Assembly: GCA_934149305.1 (NCBI GenBank)
Contig: CAKPEF010000012.1
Coordinates: forward strand, 1-50,443
Source of the DNA: an uncultured Clostridia bacterium
GTDB lineage: Bacteria; Bacillota; Clostridia; TANB77; UBA1234
Length of the DNA stretch: 50,443 nt
Direction of reading: 5' to 3'
Below are positions 15,001-20,622 of the stretch, piece after piece. A model generated the notes under the pieces. That model had not been told where the DNA came from. It searched no databases and saw only the letters and a list, made by a program, of their open reading frames with translations. The number at the start of each line of letters is the position of its first letter. Positions within the stretch are counted from its first letter, which is position 1. The position numbers and the translations under genes are program-made.

Positions 15001-18000
15001 ACATTAGACATAAGTAATTTTGACACAAGAAAAGCAGTAAGAAAAATAAATTCAGAAGGCGTCTTAGATGAAGGATTAGAATTATTTATGAATGCAAGCT
15101 CATTAAAGAGTCTTTTGATAGGGAAAAATTTTGTAATAACAGAAGGTAGTGAAAAAGTATTTGAAAATTGTAATGCATTAACAGCAGTAATAGCTACAAG
15201 TGAAACTCCTGTAGAAAATCAATTTAGAGGTAAACTTCCAACAAATACAAAGCTATACGTGCCAAATGGTTGCGAAGATGCTTACAAGGAAATATTAAGT
15301 GGCGATACAGATGCTAGCAAGATTAAACCAATATTAGAAGTAAAAGGTGAAAGAGACATAAAAATAGCAGAGGGGGAAGACTTTATAGATGAAGGCTACA
15401 CTGTTGCGGGATTTGAAAAATCAGATTCTAAATATTATGAGTGCTATGGATATAACCTTGACACAACAAGCGATTTAGATGCAAGTGCTCCGGGTAAATA
15501 CACAATAGATTACACACTAAAGAGAACATATAAAACAGATGGTCAAGCTTCACAAGAAGAAACAGCAAAAGAAACAAGAAACATTGAAGTTTTAGGCGTT
15601 CCAAATGCACCAACAAACTTTAAAGCTATAGTTGTTACAAATAGTGGTAAGGCTACTATAACATGGAGTGGCGATGGAGCAGAAGAAGGAACAACATATA
15701 AACTAGAAGTGTTAGATAATAACGGTGAGTGGCAACTACTTAGCGAAAATGCAACATCACCATATGAACAAACTGGGGTAGATGAAACAAAAGCATATGA
15801 ATATAGAATAAGCGCAGTATCTAAAGATGGAATCCAAAGCGCATATGCATATACAATTAGTGAAGTTGTATTAGATGAAACATCTATAATAATAAACCAT
15901 GACAATATAGCCCCAACAATAACATATATAGATGTAATATCAGAAAGAGAATATATCACAAAGAAAGATACAATAAAAATAAGATTCAAAGCAGAAGACG
16001 CAAACTATAAATATGAAGAATCAAATATATTAGCAAAGGATATTACAGTTAAAGTTGGTGGAATTGTTAATAACGATGTTATAAAGAGCATAACAAAGTT
16101 AAATACAGAAAGTGGTGAAGAATACACATTAGAATTAACAAACATAACAAAAATAGGTGAGCTTGCTATAGTAATACCACAAGATAAAATAATAGACAAA
16201 GCAGGTAACAAAAATGCAGAAGCAGAATTTGCAATACCTATAACTGTAGCAAACGATGTAATATCAGATGACGCGCCAAGCTTAGCATTAGACGAAAACG
16301 AAATTACAATAACAAATAAGCAAACAACAAGCATAACACAAATAGAAAAAATCACATATCAATATAGAATCAGCGGAGACACAGAATTTGAAACAATTCC
16401 AAATGGTGAAAGCGGAGATAAGACTTCTACAAACATATTAAAAGGAGCTTTAGCAGATACATATTATGAGATAAGAACAATAGTAGAAGATAACGCAGGA
16501 AATGTAAAAGAATCACAAATAGCAACAATAAAAACAGACAAGATGGACAATAATCTAATTACAATAACTGCTACACCAACTACTTTAACAAATGGCGATG
16601 TAAAAGTTACAATAACATATAATTCAAAATTCATAAAAGAGTATTCGCTAGATGGTGCTACATGGATGCGTGTAACAAGTGGAGATAAGAAAGAATTGAC
16701 AATAAAAGAAAACACTACAATCTACGCAAGATACACAGATGGCGCAAAAGTAACTGAGAGCAAAACATATGAAGTAAACAACATAGATAAGCAAAAACCA
16801 ACAATCGAAAAAGCATATGTAACACCAGAAGGAAAATCAAATAGCAAACAAATAAAAGTAGAAGGCATAGTTGATTTAGGCGTAGCGGGCATAAAAGGAT
16901 ATTACATAAATAAAGAGTCAAATCTAGAAAATGCAACATGGCAAAGCTTCACAGGCTCAGAATTTAGTCACAAAGTAACTGAAAATGGAGTTTATTACGT
17001 ATGGGTATCAGATAATGCAGGAAACATCTCAGAGGCAAAATTAGTAGTTGTAACAGGTATCGTAGATGGAGTAAGCAATATTAAATACACAGGAGTAATA
17101 GAGCTAGAAGTAGGTGAGACAAGAAGATTGGTAGTAACATATAGTGGCGAAGCAATGAGCGAAACTTATAAATCAAAAGACGAAAAGATAGTAAAAGTTG
17201 AAGCAAACATCAAGCAAATAGAAGGAAAGAGCGTAGGCGAGACAGAAGTAATTGGAACAATAACAGACTACGATGGAACAGAGCATCAAATAGTAATAAG
17301 AGTTATTGTAACACCAGTAACATTGCAAGTTAAATTAACATCAGATGGCAATGAATACACAGGCGAATGGACAAATAAAGATGTAAAAGCTGAGCTAACA
17401 ACAAATGGCGTAAAACCATCAGGCTATAAAGAAAAAGACGGTGAAAACGAAAGCTTAAAAGATCCTAAGAATATAGACATAAACAACATAACAGGAAAAG
17501 CAACAATAACATATGATGAAGACTTTAGCGGTGAAAAATATTATGTAGGAAATAATAGCGATGGAAACCAAATAACAAATGTAGCTGGAGGATATTTAAT
17601 AAAATTAGATAAAACAGCACCAACAATTGGAGTAGCAAGAAAAGTAGTTGGTACAAATAGTATAGCCGTACAAATAGTAGGTGCAGATGATGCATTATCA
17701 GGAATAAAAGAATACGAAATAATGATATACAAAGATGATACATGTCTAGCAACATACAAAGGCGAATCTGGCGAAGTAACATTTGCAAACTTAAAGAGCT
17801 CAACAGCATATCAAATAAAATACAAGATAACAGATAACGCAGGCAACACAACAGATTTAATAGATGGCGGAACAGAAATAACAGGAGTAATCAAAAAGAT
17901 GGTAACATATGACTACCTAACAAACGGCGGTACAAAATTAACATTAGGAAGCACAGAGGTAGTAGAAGCTGGCAAGCTATTTAATCTGGAGACAATAGCA

Positions 18001-18726
18001 GGACAATTTGTAGACTTAACATTAGAATCACAAAAAGCAGGATACATCTTTAAAGGTTGGGCAAAAACTCCAAGTGGAGAAGTTTTGACAAGCCTAGTAA
18101 TGCCAGAAGAAGATATAACATTGTATGCGATATTCAAAGATGAATCAGCACCAGTAGTTACAGACAAAGCATATGAAACAGTAGATGGAAAACTAGAACT
18201 TATCTTAAAAGTTGAAGACACAGGTAGCGGCATAGAAGATTATGCAGTAACAACAGATGAGGGAACACCAAACGAATGGGTAACCAAAACACCTGAAGCA
18301 GATGGAAAAGTAAGACTAGAAGTACCAGGAACAAATAGATACTATGTATGGGTAAAAGATAAAGAAGGCAACATTACAAGATATGAGCAAATAGCAATAA
18401 AAGATATATTCGCACCAACAGGCAAAGTAGAAGTAAAAGAAAACATAGTAAATAATCTACCATATGCAAAATCAAACGAAGTAAAACTATACATAGAAGC
18501 AGAGGATAACGAAAGCGTAGCTCAAGACATAAAAGTAGCTATATACAATGAAGCAGAATACAAGAACCTAAAGAAATATAGCGATATAAACTTTGCATAC
18601 ACATACAAAGATGGAGGCTTAAACTTAACATGGCAAACAACAGCAGGAGATGGATTAAAGAGAATATATGTAATCTTAAAAGACAAAGCCGGAAACATCT
18701 CAACAACAATAAAACAATTGCCATAG
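1..18726 (+). CDS. Giant multidomain surface protein, 5' end outside the window
   Basis: The frame is open from base 1 (three sense codons precede the first ATG at 10). No ribosome site or signal peptide is visible, so the true start is probably upstream. Numbering from that ATG, 6,238 residues are seen. Order: a jelly-roll-like domain (about 30-180), Ig/FN3-like domains, then 11 beta-helix-like modules. Each module has a 'SIQxAVNAAP' entry, an 'LDLNGK' core and 'GTIxINGG' rungs; the cores lie near nt 1846, 2530, 3124, 3715, 4824, 6271, 6940, 7686, 8677, 10682 and 12379. A Big_2-like domain sits near 3896-3982. Two PKD-like segments each lead into BspA-type leucine-rich repeats (10 units of about 24 residues at nt 14263-15010). 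DUF5011-like segments, an FN3 domain (about 5198-5291) and an InlB-like repeat near the C terminus follow. It ends without LPXTG motif or membrane helix, so anchoring is unknown. Likely a cell-surface adhesin or carbohydrate-binding scaffold. The role is inferred from domain types only. Confidence 0.85.
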   Translation, partial: EDAMSSNVQTYSVVYKSPKIVSMPKRSIPVVTTNSLASSSTFQNDDIFSFEISQSDGLNTWMSYEDTPNIFESTIQGKHGETATAIIRINTPHAGILSFDYMSSSEKEFDTFKFEISGATLVSESGKATETTKTQTGENDWQNYTGRFAIPTNGVITLKLEYKKDKNVNRYEDMAAIKNLIFTPILPSNGNVIINNGAEYTSTATLDLRIYVEDATYMYITENSQKPSVNSTEWLPLLERTTYTLKDLKDGEKTIYVWFKNDSNAMSIEPAKGTIKLDNSAPTNEAPTVESTATEIKIKLNQKDENEFVLTEYGYRLVGTTDFTWSGNVNSGEHTMVGLTPMKEYEVKTRVSDGINDVVESEITKVKTKIPSDKIVIESSPSEKTLNNVIVTITWNNSEGYTQEYSLDGINYTKETNTVTTIEMPKNGIIYYQMNNGTYDTGVQKYIVGNIDREGPVVEVAEVVSPKSGKYGIGDEITLKITWNEEIYASELPKLNIKFNDDVNIPLTAEYKTTNEIVYKYTIRAEDNGPLQIISLEGGEVKDSLQNVATYTLPAQTGSEIYAENAAYIAATNTYYATIQNAVNAAGTEPVVIAVTANTELRNTVIIKEGQNITLDLNGKTVSIKNESSIVTAIENSGTLVIKDSTNTDSKITAYSEERSAYTIINNNTGRLTIENGKVEAVSNTKSIALKSYGIYNKEAGVITLGKDDGTVLKEIPEIKAKAKNGIGIKLVDANGRLYYCDGTIKGTSDSLQLASGAAAYIIPTGYMEKVEKQVEEYGLYTVSYLSNENTVELTVDGKSERYLTLIDALSRVPKDGRLSKIKMLANDTLMQVAKIYEGQNVELDLNGYTITRNEAIDGVIYAILNNGTLKITDTKTEAPGKIEAISQEDVKVYAVYNYKNGTITLDNVKLFAKNAGENEAFGFDYTGDTTSIVNLGNVIIYRDTLEKDKKYLNPIGVYLLEGQYLKQDTEIVEGITYKVNYGAETPNVSLTVNGVVTYYNSIQQAVNAAPTDGTIGEIKVLVDEELYTFLNIDSTKNISIDLNGKAIIAQNQQQAIQNNGVLTIKDTSTNEEGIIKVTNNNDAYGIKHGSKLLQIDSGTIMATSTNNITIGVQAVRTTNQQATIVINGGKLKAMANGTYILSGIAINNNGEIQSGKVNLPKGKHLTYIAEENYVTNYLADGEVVATLEQNGVVTNYASIQDAVAAVVADGTKAKITMYENESLGRQIDIAGGKNVELDLNGKEIYFGRTPVLIKNDGDIVINDSSNGEGKLVAVANARNGQVINNTGSGTVTINEGVISSRADSTFTTIYNTSTGSIIINGGKISGFLKTGEGRLIGNDGTGTIQINSGEITSNRNVLMLNWKNGNIEINGGNIKANGNIVENKASGTITINGGTLSTELSDAIRNENTGNITINNGNIKTTGAYSAICNGNLGNVYVYGGTIDAGKDGRGIDNSSKGKIIIGKDDGTVLSEPIIIGRYAVNQRTLGGEVYYYDGVLKGRDTNIVYPANTRFKSNETPTEKYYLIITTDDGYLANGQENEYRTIFYTNKANYELSYTENGKNIVKMYSSLRMAINDTPEDIKTKIVALRDTTENVYSDITSKQNIVLDLNGKSILLNDTNGGIRNSGTLQIIDSCTNGAGKVEVIAKEPNISAVNQYCTGGTLILGEDDGIVNQNKPVLISPLQNCINNANSTVKMYDGMLIAANPIFNNQSSKFILPDGYKFINRVKEGAIKEGYLIKDNGISIVPETAVWVNDNLNVKIVYSKGPFTYQYKINDGEWQNATTYEYGIARTLENIEVEENGTVYARSIDANSNVIYSEEYEVTNIDKVAPTIENITITTGNSTSQTITATGVKDNENGSGLKSYIVTMDTEAPLESADWIEITSDSITATVTKNGTWYIYVKDNCGNISNGSSVVAQNIDIDAPIVTNIEVVSPVTGGYSLGEVITIKANFSEEIVVNGTPKLKIKFGDGEEISLTSNNVTTNEIIYTYTIKVEDAGELKLVDYIGEGIKDTAGNDYASNEIELIGSKILAGTRAYIAETNKYYVKIKDAIEVCSKEATEYTTIKLINDDEYEGESVEIAEGQKIKIDLNGKAINISDISDGIIDNGDLIITDTTESKNGSITLTNVGNNKNAINKKGTGILQIDAGNITSTSTGSYIYGLYCNTAGTIEINGGKINAFSTGTYTYGLKIDNNKPKVIINGGEFKGKMAGISYANYMILNNSEEAVVGKITVPAGKILDYRVDGEYIVNYLADGEYVATLELNGETTNYLSLFNALAAVPINGTLGKITMYKSVDLYNTLGINAGQNIQLDLNGKEIYAQMFNNAISNKGTLKITDTSASKSGKVRLVSPGTSMNTIINEYAGTLEIENTTIELEGKSANAAVYTSSTGNLIIKNVTINTWVSYGGNAIYVYGAGGVEIYSGTFTSTASGQYGEYYGLNIRNKNAKIIIEGGEFKGKTGGIYIIDGMTTNNSGTYESGKVNIPQNKHIAHKTENEYMVNYLADGAKVVTLEVNGVVTDYLSIYDAVLAAPTDGTYAKITLYENEIISKKLEILAGQNIEIDLNGKEVTGRNYINSNGDLIINDTSEEQTGKVELDAQYVIYNQGIGTVELKSGLLKAYANTYSPRYGIHNNSTGTVKMSGGKINIETTHTSYCIYNASSGIVEFTGGKIVNNKGLTGGGIYNGIGTIIMNGGTMYPVMLGIENEKTGIVEINGGEIVSINNSGAVRNRSTGKVTINSGVLRTLQSIVINNDSNTSTYMLTINGGTFCGNSNSGIINIGRNGKINFNGGKLINASRATMFNPNINRVDIPENTYLKVSYTKSGDSYVYVSELDTAGDYELTTQDGTITYYNTLQEAFNAVPTNGTLSKIKLLTDCELPETVKIENSRKVQLDLNGHKIRYYSTVKEVIALRNTSGQVFEIVDTSGDGLIDVKAEGYNAYAIYNNSSSGKIRIISGKIQVTSIGGDAYGIYTSNGLSKEVGNEAIRVEGGSISVKSEIGTNSTVSGKAYGVYNRQYGAVCITGKSTMISATSALNESYGVYNADASAATVPVTIGEKDGIVSTTSPYIAGETAGIYITKTKSTSIYDGAITGKAGGAIKTSTTGNAAEIVSDTENNTFVYTKSNNDGTETVMLLKNIQSLNVKPSVILSNNLNTDYTLEISYMPADAAEVRLDVESSDVNIAVINEISEGVYSVRTKGEGSGEITITATDLSNKTLTQTVKLLVDTVAPTTTAPTATSTGSSVTITCNQEDENIDKNEIYYAISEDGVTWSSWSKRATINGLKTDTLYKVKTKASDLLGNTAESEISEIRTKLANNSKFTFNPDTMTKENVIVTITWNNPQKTPQYYKVGDGEWTLEANETTQVTVEENGTTIYTKLIYDGTEESDIKSATVDNIDRLAPTGTLAINEAYPRYDGYVTLKITGIDDASTVGDGLGTIAYMYITEENLSEAPAEDDEGWIKYEGDYDAYDYYIQKGEGEVSIYLWLMDKAHNTSNALVATTEFIPPVAVLFEDDNLVGEYQSIAEAYNAARTGNINPSTIIVCQDNTMTAQLTIAANKNIILDLNGKQINSKLNTTIINRGKLEINDGSVGGKLVAKPNNGWSYVIDNQNQLILLNGTIEIDTFDKNAIGIAIYNNNYSSKFEMTGGKIHAISNWNDIYGIYSYLSDSSIILKGGSIEVLSDGSNRAYGIYKNGISAIDVINTTIKATSTKKEGYGIYNNNATNTVTIGTNDGVIRDEQVSIYGSTYGLYRSTGKFNFYDGTIKGADGKSIYCDFANINTPAQYGIIKTTADGIETAKLSLDSSAPTIGSIEITNDLNVYKQTISAKNVEDFGFGIVAYRFSNSMTVPTKANTDWTYIEATNGPIDFSYEVTKNGEYYFWAMDMAGNISNTASVTAENIKIKVTGVTASNINAEVGAETQITVTLSPTGSEAANIIYKATDETIVHVNTETGVVTGLKEGNTEITVTAVNYDGTSVTGTLTVTVTDPNKEPVESTKTAPTLVAGYKKITATCNQTGENITNTYYAISSDGENYLAWQESNVFENLETGKVYYVKTKIVTADGETESVAAIIAVPTYTAKLEQDGTVTYYKDVQEAINNANVSSAKITMLENETRALEITVASGKNIVLDLDGHEINILGTSSSKLYGVTNKGTIKITDSKETGKLLVSSTNAEAVYGIYNDGGTIELGKIEIEVAKTNGAETSYAIYNNSGVATVGDNTTAVSTSKPKLTSTGYGLYNVSGTLNYYDGVIIAEKGKTTNGIINLVSGYKITTENLGTQDKSYLTELKVDLSTAMIMEWQVPANTEITLPISNGENVDIVVDYGDGNVEWVKGETFPKHTYQTAGTYQIKISGTLGDFGNYSESEITAGSNYYTFANYMKKLSKWGDLAASRYGFANCKNLNYVDNKPTRNTFKNVKNMSDMFYGCTSLKTLDLSNYSLTNVTNMQNMFNKMTNLASMQVSNQFVVVANSNGIFDNTNSLKAIIVSNKIPKAGAFTNVKDSLSSNVKFYVPTEEAYEKSWANDFGKERIEPILQLVGKTPIRANINETYQDAGYLVAGFEMEKAELYNCYGYTVSMLNTVDTSKEQTQTLTYRISRTYQSGAETIQEDLMDATREIKVVDLDKYMITEWNVSGDAGLEITLPVKGTGLNIIVDWGDGTEETITQEYPTHTYARAGVYEIAVVGNCPEWGYMIDRIVTDPNNENYQAYLKCKTSLEYIIGLKQWGSINATRYSFSNCKNLAYVSGGATADTFTNVTNMMYLFNNCTRLKTIDLSNFNTSNVKNMWGMFMNCTSVENLDVSTFDTSNVETMLGMFANCQKLKSLNLNNFNTSKVTGMYNMFVGCKELKELDLSNFDTSKVTTMIWMFNGCEKLQKIDMSSFDTSNVTTMRGMFDGCKSLQNIDLSNFNTSKVTNMGSMFLGCSSLTEIDISGFDTSKVTMMNGMFSKCTGLTKLDLSNFNTTNVTTMSYMFNDCTNLKELNVKSFNTSNVTDMRSMFKYCSSLETLDISNFDTRKAVRKINSEGVLDEGLELFMNASSLKSLLIGKNFVITEGSEKVFENCNALTAVIATSETPVENQFRGKLPTNTKLYVPNGCEDAYKEILSGDTDASKIKPILEVKGERDIKIAEGEDFIDEGYTVAGFEKSDSKYYECYGYNLDTTSDLDASAPGKYTIDYTLKRTYKTDGQASQEETAKETRNIEVLGVPNAPTNFKAIVVTNSGKATITWSGDGAEEGTTYKLEVLDNNGEWQLLSENATSPYEQTGVDETKAYEYRISAVSKDGIQSAYAYTISEVVLDETSIIINHDNIAPTITYIDVISEREYITKKDTIKIRFKAEDANYKYEESNILAKDITVKVGGIVNNDVIKSITKLNTESGEEYTLELTNITKIGELAIVIPQDKIIDKAGNKNAEAEFAIPITVANDVISDDAPSLALDENEITITNKQTTSITQIEKITYQYRISGDTEFETIPNGESGDKTSTNILKGALADTYYEIRTIVEDNAGNVKESQIATIKTDKMDNNLITITATPTTLTNGDVKVTITYNSKFIKEYSLDGATWMRVTSGDKKELTIKENTTIYARYTDGAKVTESKTYEVNNIDKQKPTIEKAYVTPEGKSNSKQIKVEGIVDLGVAGIKGYYINKESNLENATWQSFTGSEFSHKVTENGVYYVWVSDNAGNISEAKLVVVTGIVDGVSNIKYTGVIELEVGETRRLVVTYSGEAMSETYKSKDEKIVKVEANIKQIEGKSVGETEVIGTITDYDGTEHQIVIRVIVTPVTLQVKLTSDGNEYTGEWTNKDVKAELTTNGVKPSGYKEKDGENESLKDPKNIDINNITGKATITYDEDFSGEKYYVGNNSDGNQITNVAGGYLIKLDKTAPTIGVARKVVGTNSIAVQIVGADDALSGIKEYEIMIYKDDTCLATYKGESGEVTFANLKSSTAYQIKYKITDNAGNTTDLIDGGTEITGVIKKMVTYDYLTNGGTKLTLGSTEVVEAGKLFNLETIAGQFVDLTLESQKAGYIFKGWAKTPSGEVLTSLVMPEEDITLYAIFKDESAPVVTDKAYETVDGKLELILKVEDTGSGIEDYAVTTDEGTPNEWVTKTPEADGKVRLEVPGTNRYYVWVKDKEGNITRYEQIAIKDIFAPTGKVEVKENIVNNLPYAKSNEVKLYIEAEDNESVAQDIKVAIYNEAEYKNLKKYSDINFAYTYKDGGLNLTWQTTAGDGLKRIYVILKDKAGNISTTIKQLP
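13240..15020 (+). repeat. BspA-type leucine-rich repeats inside the giant gene
   Basis: Two blocks code for repeats of the form MFxxCxxLxxLDLSxF with NTSxVTxM between units. A short block lies at 13240-13380 and a long one of ten 24-residue (72-bp) units at 14263-15010. Each block follows a PKD-like segment ending in HTY. This repeat type (BspA family/DUF285) is common in surface proteins of gut and oral bacteria and of mycoplasmas. Units differ at the DNA level, so this is an old array rather than recent slippage. Confidence 0.8.
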
Positions 18727-18733
18727 AACAAAA

Positions 18734-18762
18734 AACAACCACCGATTGGTGGTTGTTTTTTT
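18734..18762. terminator. Bidirectional terminator between the giant gene and the 78-residue gene
   Basis: A 10-bp stem (18734-18743 with 18748-18757, four-base loop GATT) is followed by a T run on the plus strand (18756-18762) and preceded by an A run that gives a T run on the minus strand. It can end both converging genes. Confidence 0.9.
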
Positions 18763-18768
18763 GCTAAA

Positions 18769-19005
18769 TTACTTCATCCACTCCTTTATAAGCTTTTTCA
18801 GCTTAATGGATGGGTCATAGTCAAACTTAAAACAGTTTTCCTCTTTATCAAAAACTCCGCCTATAGAAGAAATTGCAGGCTCAAGTCTCAAAAGAAGCTC
18901 ACTACTAAGTTTGGGCGAAAACAAAATAAACTCGTTTGGGCTTTTTTGCACTAGGGCAAGGCTTTCAAGCAAAAATACTTCGGTAAGGCCTATGAAATCA
19001 TCCAT
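18769..19005 (-). CDS. Small hypothetical protein, 78 residues
   Basis: I do not recognise the family. The start is well supported: GGAGG at 19012-19016 lies six bases before the ATG, and a promoter (TTGACT, 17-base spacer, TATGAT) lies at 19041-19069. The protein begins MDDFIGLTEVF, carries no signal peptide or membrane helix, is rich in leucine and acidic residues in its first half, and has a lysine-rich tail (KLKKLIKEWMK). It is monocistronic: its terminator is shared with the giant gene, and the next gene is on the other strand. Possibly a small soluble regulator or adaptor, but nothing in the sequence settles that. Confidence 0.75.
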   Translation of the reverse strand: MDDFIGLTEVFLLESLALVQKSPNEFILFSPKLSSELLLRLEPAISSIGGVFDKEENCFKFDYDPSIKLKKLIKEWMK

Positions 19006-19040
19006 AGCGCACCTCCAAAAAAGATATATAAATTTTTTGT

Positions 19041-19069
19041 ATCATAGCATTTTTATATAAAAAAGTCAA
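19041..19069 (-). promoter_or_regulatory. Promoter of the 78-residue gene
   Basis: On the minus strand, TTGACT (19064-19069) and TATGAT (19041-19046) are spaced by 17 bases, close to the sigma-A consensus. The ribosome site follows about 25 bases further on. Confidence 0.7.
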
Positions 19070-19110
19070 TACATCAACATAATATGATATAATGAAGGTA
19101 TCGAATGATA

Positions 19111-19296
19111 GTGCAAATACTAACTGAATACATCAAACAATATAAATAGTGCAAATACTAACTGAATACATCAAACAATATAAATAGTGCAGATACTAAC
19201 TGAATATATCAAACAATATAAATAGTGCAGATACTAACTGAATATATCAAATTATATAAACAGTGCCAATACTAACTGTACATATCAAATCGAAAA
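19111..19296 (+). repeat. 38-bp tandem repeat, five copies
   Basis: Copies start at 19111, 19149, 19187, 19225 and 19263, exactly 38 bp apart. Each carries GTGCARATACTAACTGAATA followed by a CATCAAACAATATAAATA-like stretch. The first four are nearly identical and the last is diverged. The array fills the spacer between the divergent genes at 19005 and 19338; no gene lies in this 332-base spacer. It may be an operator array or simple slippage. Confidence 0.9.
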
Positions 19297-19337
19297 ATTG
19301 TACAAAAATATAATTACTAACTAAAAGGAGAACCGTT

Positions 19338-20484
19338 ATGATAATAAATTATTTTAAAATAAAAAACATAGACACCAAAAACATAGAAAACAAATTAAAA
19401 ATAATATCAAATAGCGACACAGAAAACGCCGAATACATAACAAGGGTATTTGAAAAAACAATAAATTACCTATTTAAAGAAGAAACTATAAGTGAAGACA
19501 TTTTGCAAAATAACATCTCAAAAGACATGCTAAAAGAAAAAACAGTAGTATATTTTGATACAATAAAAACAAACAACGATGTCAAAGAAAACATACTTGG
19601 CGCAAAAGAAATAATAATCATAGGTAACCACGAAAATAAGCAAATATCAGATAATATAAAACTTATAAACATAAAGAAAAAATCAGAGATAAAAAAATCT
19701 ATAAAAAACAAAGAAATAATAATTGGCTTTAATATCGACAATATCGACTTTTCGAAATACTACTATAATAATATGAGCTCATACTATTTAAATGTCTTAA
19801 ATAGCCTAAATGAGCTAAATGAAGACAAATTAAAAAGAGATACGGAAGAAGTATGCACACAAATATTATTAAACAAAGAAAACTTCGTATCAAAAAATAA
19901 AGAAGATGAAAATCACATACAACTAAAAAAGATAATAAAAACATATGAGAGACTTTTAAAACATGCAAAAGTAAATAAAATAAACGAAAAATATGCGTTC
20001 TATAATGCTAGCGAAATAACCTTATACGAAACAAAACTCATAAACGAACTATCTGACCTTGTATGTGTATTAAACATGGATAAAAAAGAAATGATATCAA
20101 AAATATACGATATAATGTGTAAAAGAATGCATGAAGAAGCAATGAAAACAGAAGCATGCTCTTTTAAAGATGATAAATGTGCAAAAATGCGTTACACGGA
20201 CCGGCTTCCCAGATTCAGAAAAAAACGGTTGTTGCAACAACACATACCTATCAAGAGGGAAGGACTGCAAATATTTAAACGAAGACCACTCATGTGGGAT
20301 ATGCTCAATATCGTGTAGAATGTTTACTTGCAAATACTTACAAGATAGAGGAGTATACCATGCGTTGTGGCAGTACCCGCTTGTGGATTGCATATTTGGA
20401 GTAGTTGCAAAAAGCGAAATTGTATATAACTTTTTTATTCCAAAAGAAGAAATGATGAAAAAGTTAAGATGGTATAAAATATGA
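19338..20484 (+). pseudogene. Cysteine-rich hypothetical protein split by a one-base frameshift
   Basis: The gene starts at ATG 19338 behind AAGGAG. It reads in frame for about 280 codons, then runs into a nonsense tail ending at 20318. The next frame continues to 20484 with a cysteine-rich C terminus (GFPDSEKNGCC, CKYL, CGICSISC, FTCKYL). Removing one A from the A5 run at 20183-20187 joins both parts into a 381-residue protein with the cysteines in the expected order. The C-terminal pattern resembles a metal- or Fe-S-binding cysteine cluster seen in clostridial hypothetical proteins. The N-terminal 280 residues are lysine-rich and unrecognised. The break may be a real mutation, an assembly error or, less likely, programmed frameshifting. 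Function unknown. Confidence 0.7.
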
Positions 20485-20597
20485 ATTTATTTGATTATAA
20501 ATTCTGAAAAAAACATAAAAAACCTGAAATTATTGAAAATATTGGATTTTTTTATTTGATTAGAAAATCCATCAAATTATTATGTGTTAAATAAAAA

Positions 20598-20617
20598 AGG
20601 GACTTTTTAAAGTCCCT
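20598..20617 (-). terminator. Terminator of the phosphorylase-pyruvate kinase operon
   Basis: An AGGGACTT/AAGTCCCT stem just downstream of the pyruvate kinase stop codon is followed on the minus strand by a T-rich run (about 20590-20597). Confidence 0.85.
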
Positions 20618-20622
20618 AAAAA

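Noticed and set aside
18600..18726. Sortase anchor at the end of the giant protein
   Set aside because: The end reads TTIKQLP-stop with no LPXTG-like motif, hydrophobic stretch or positive tail.
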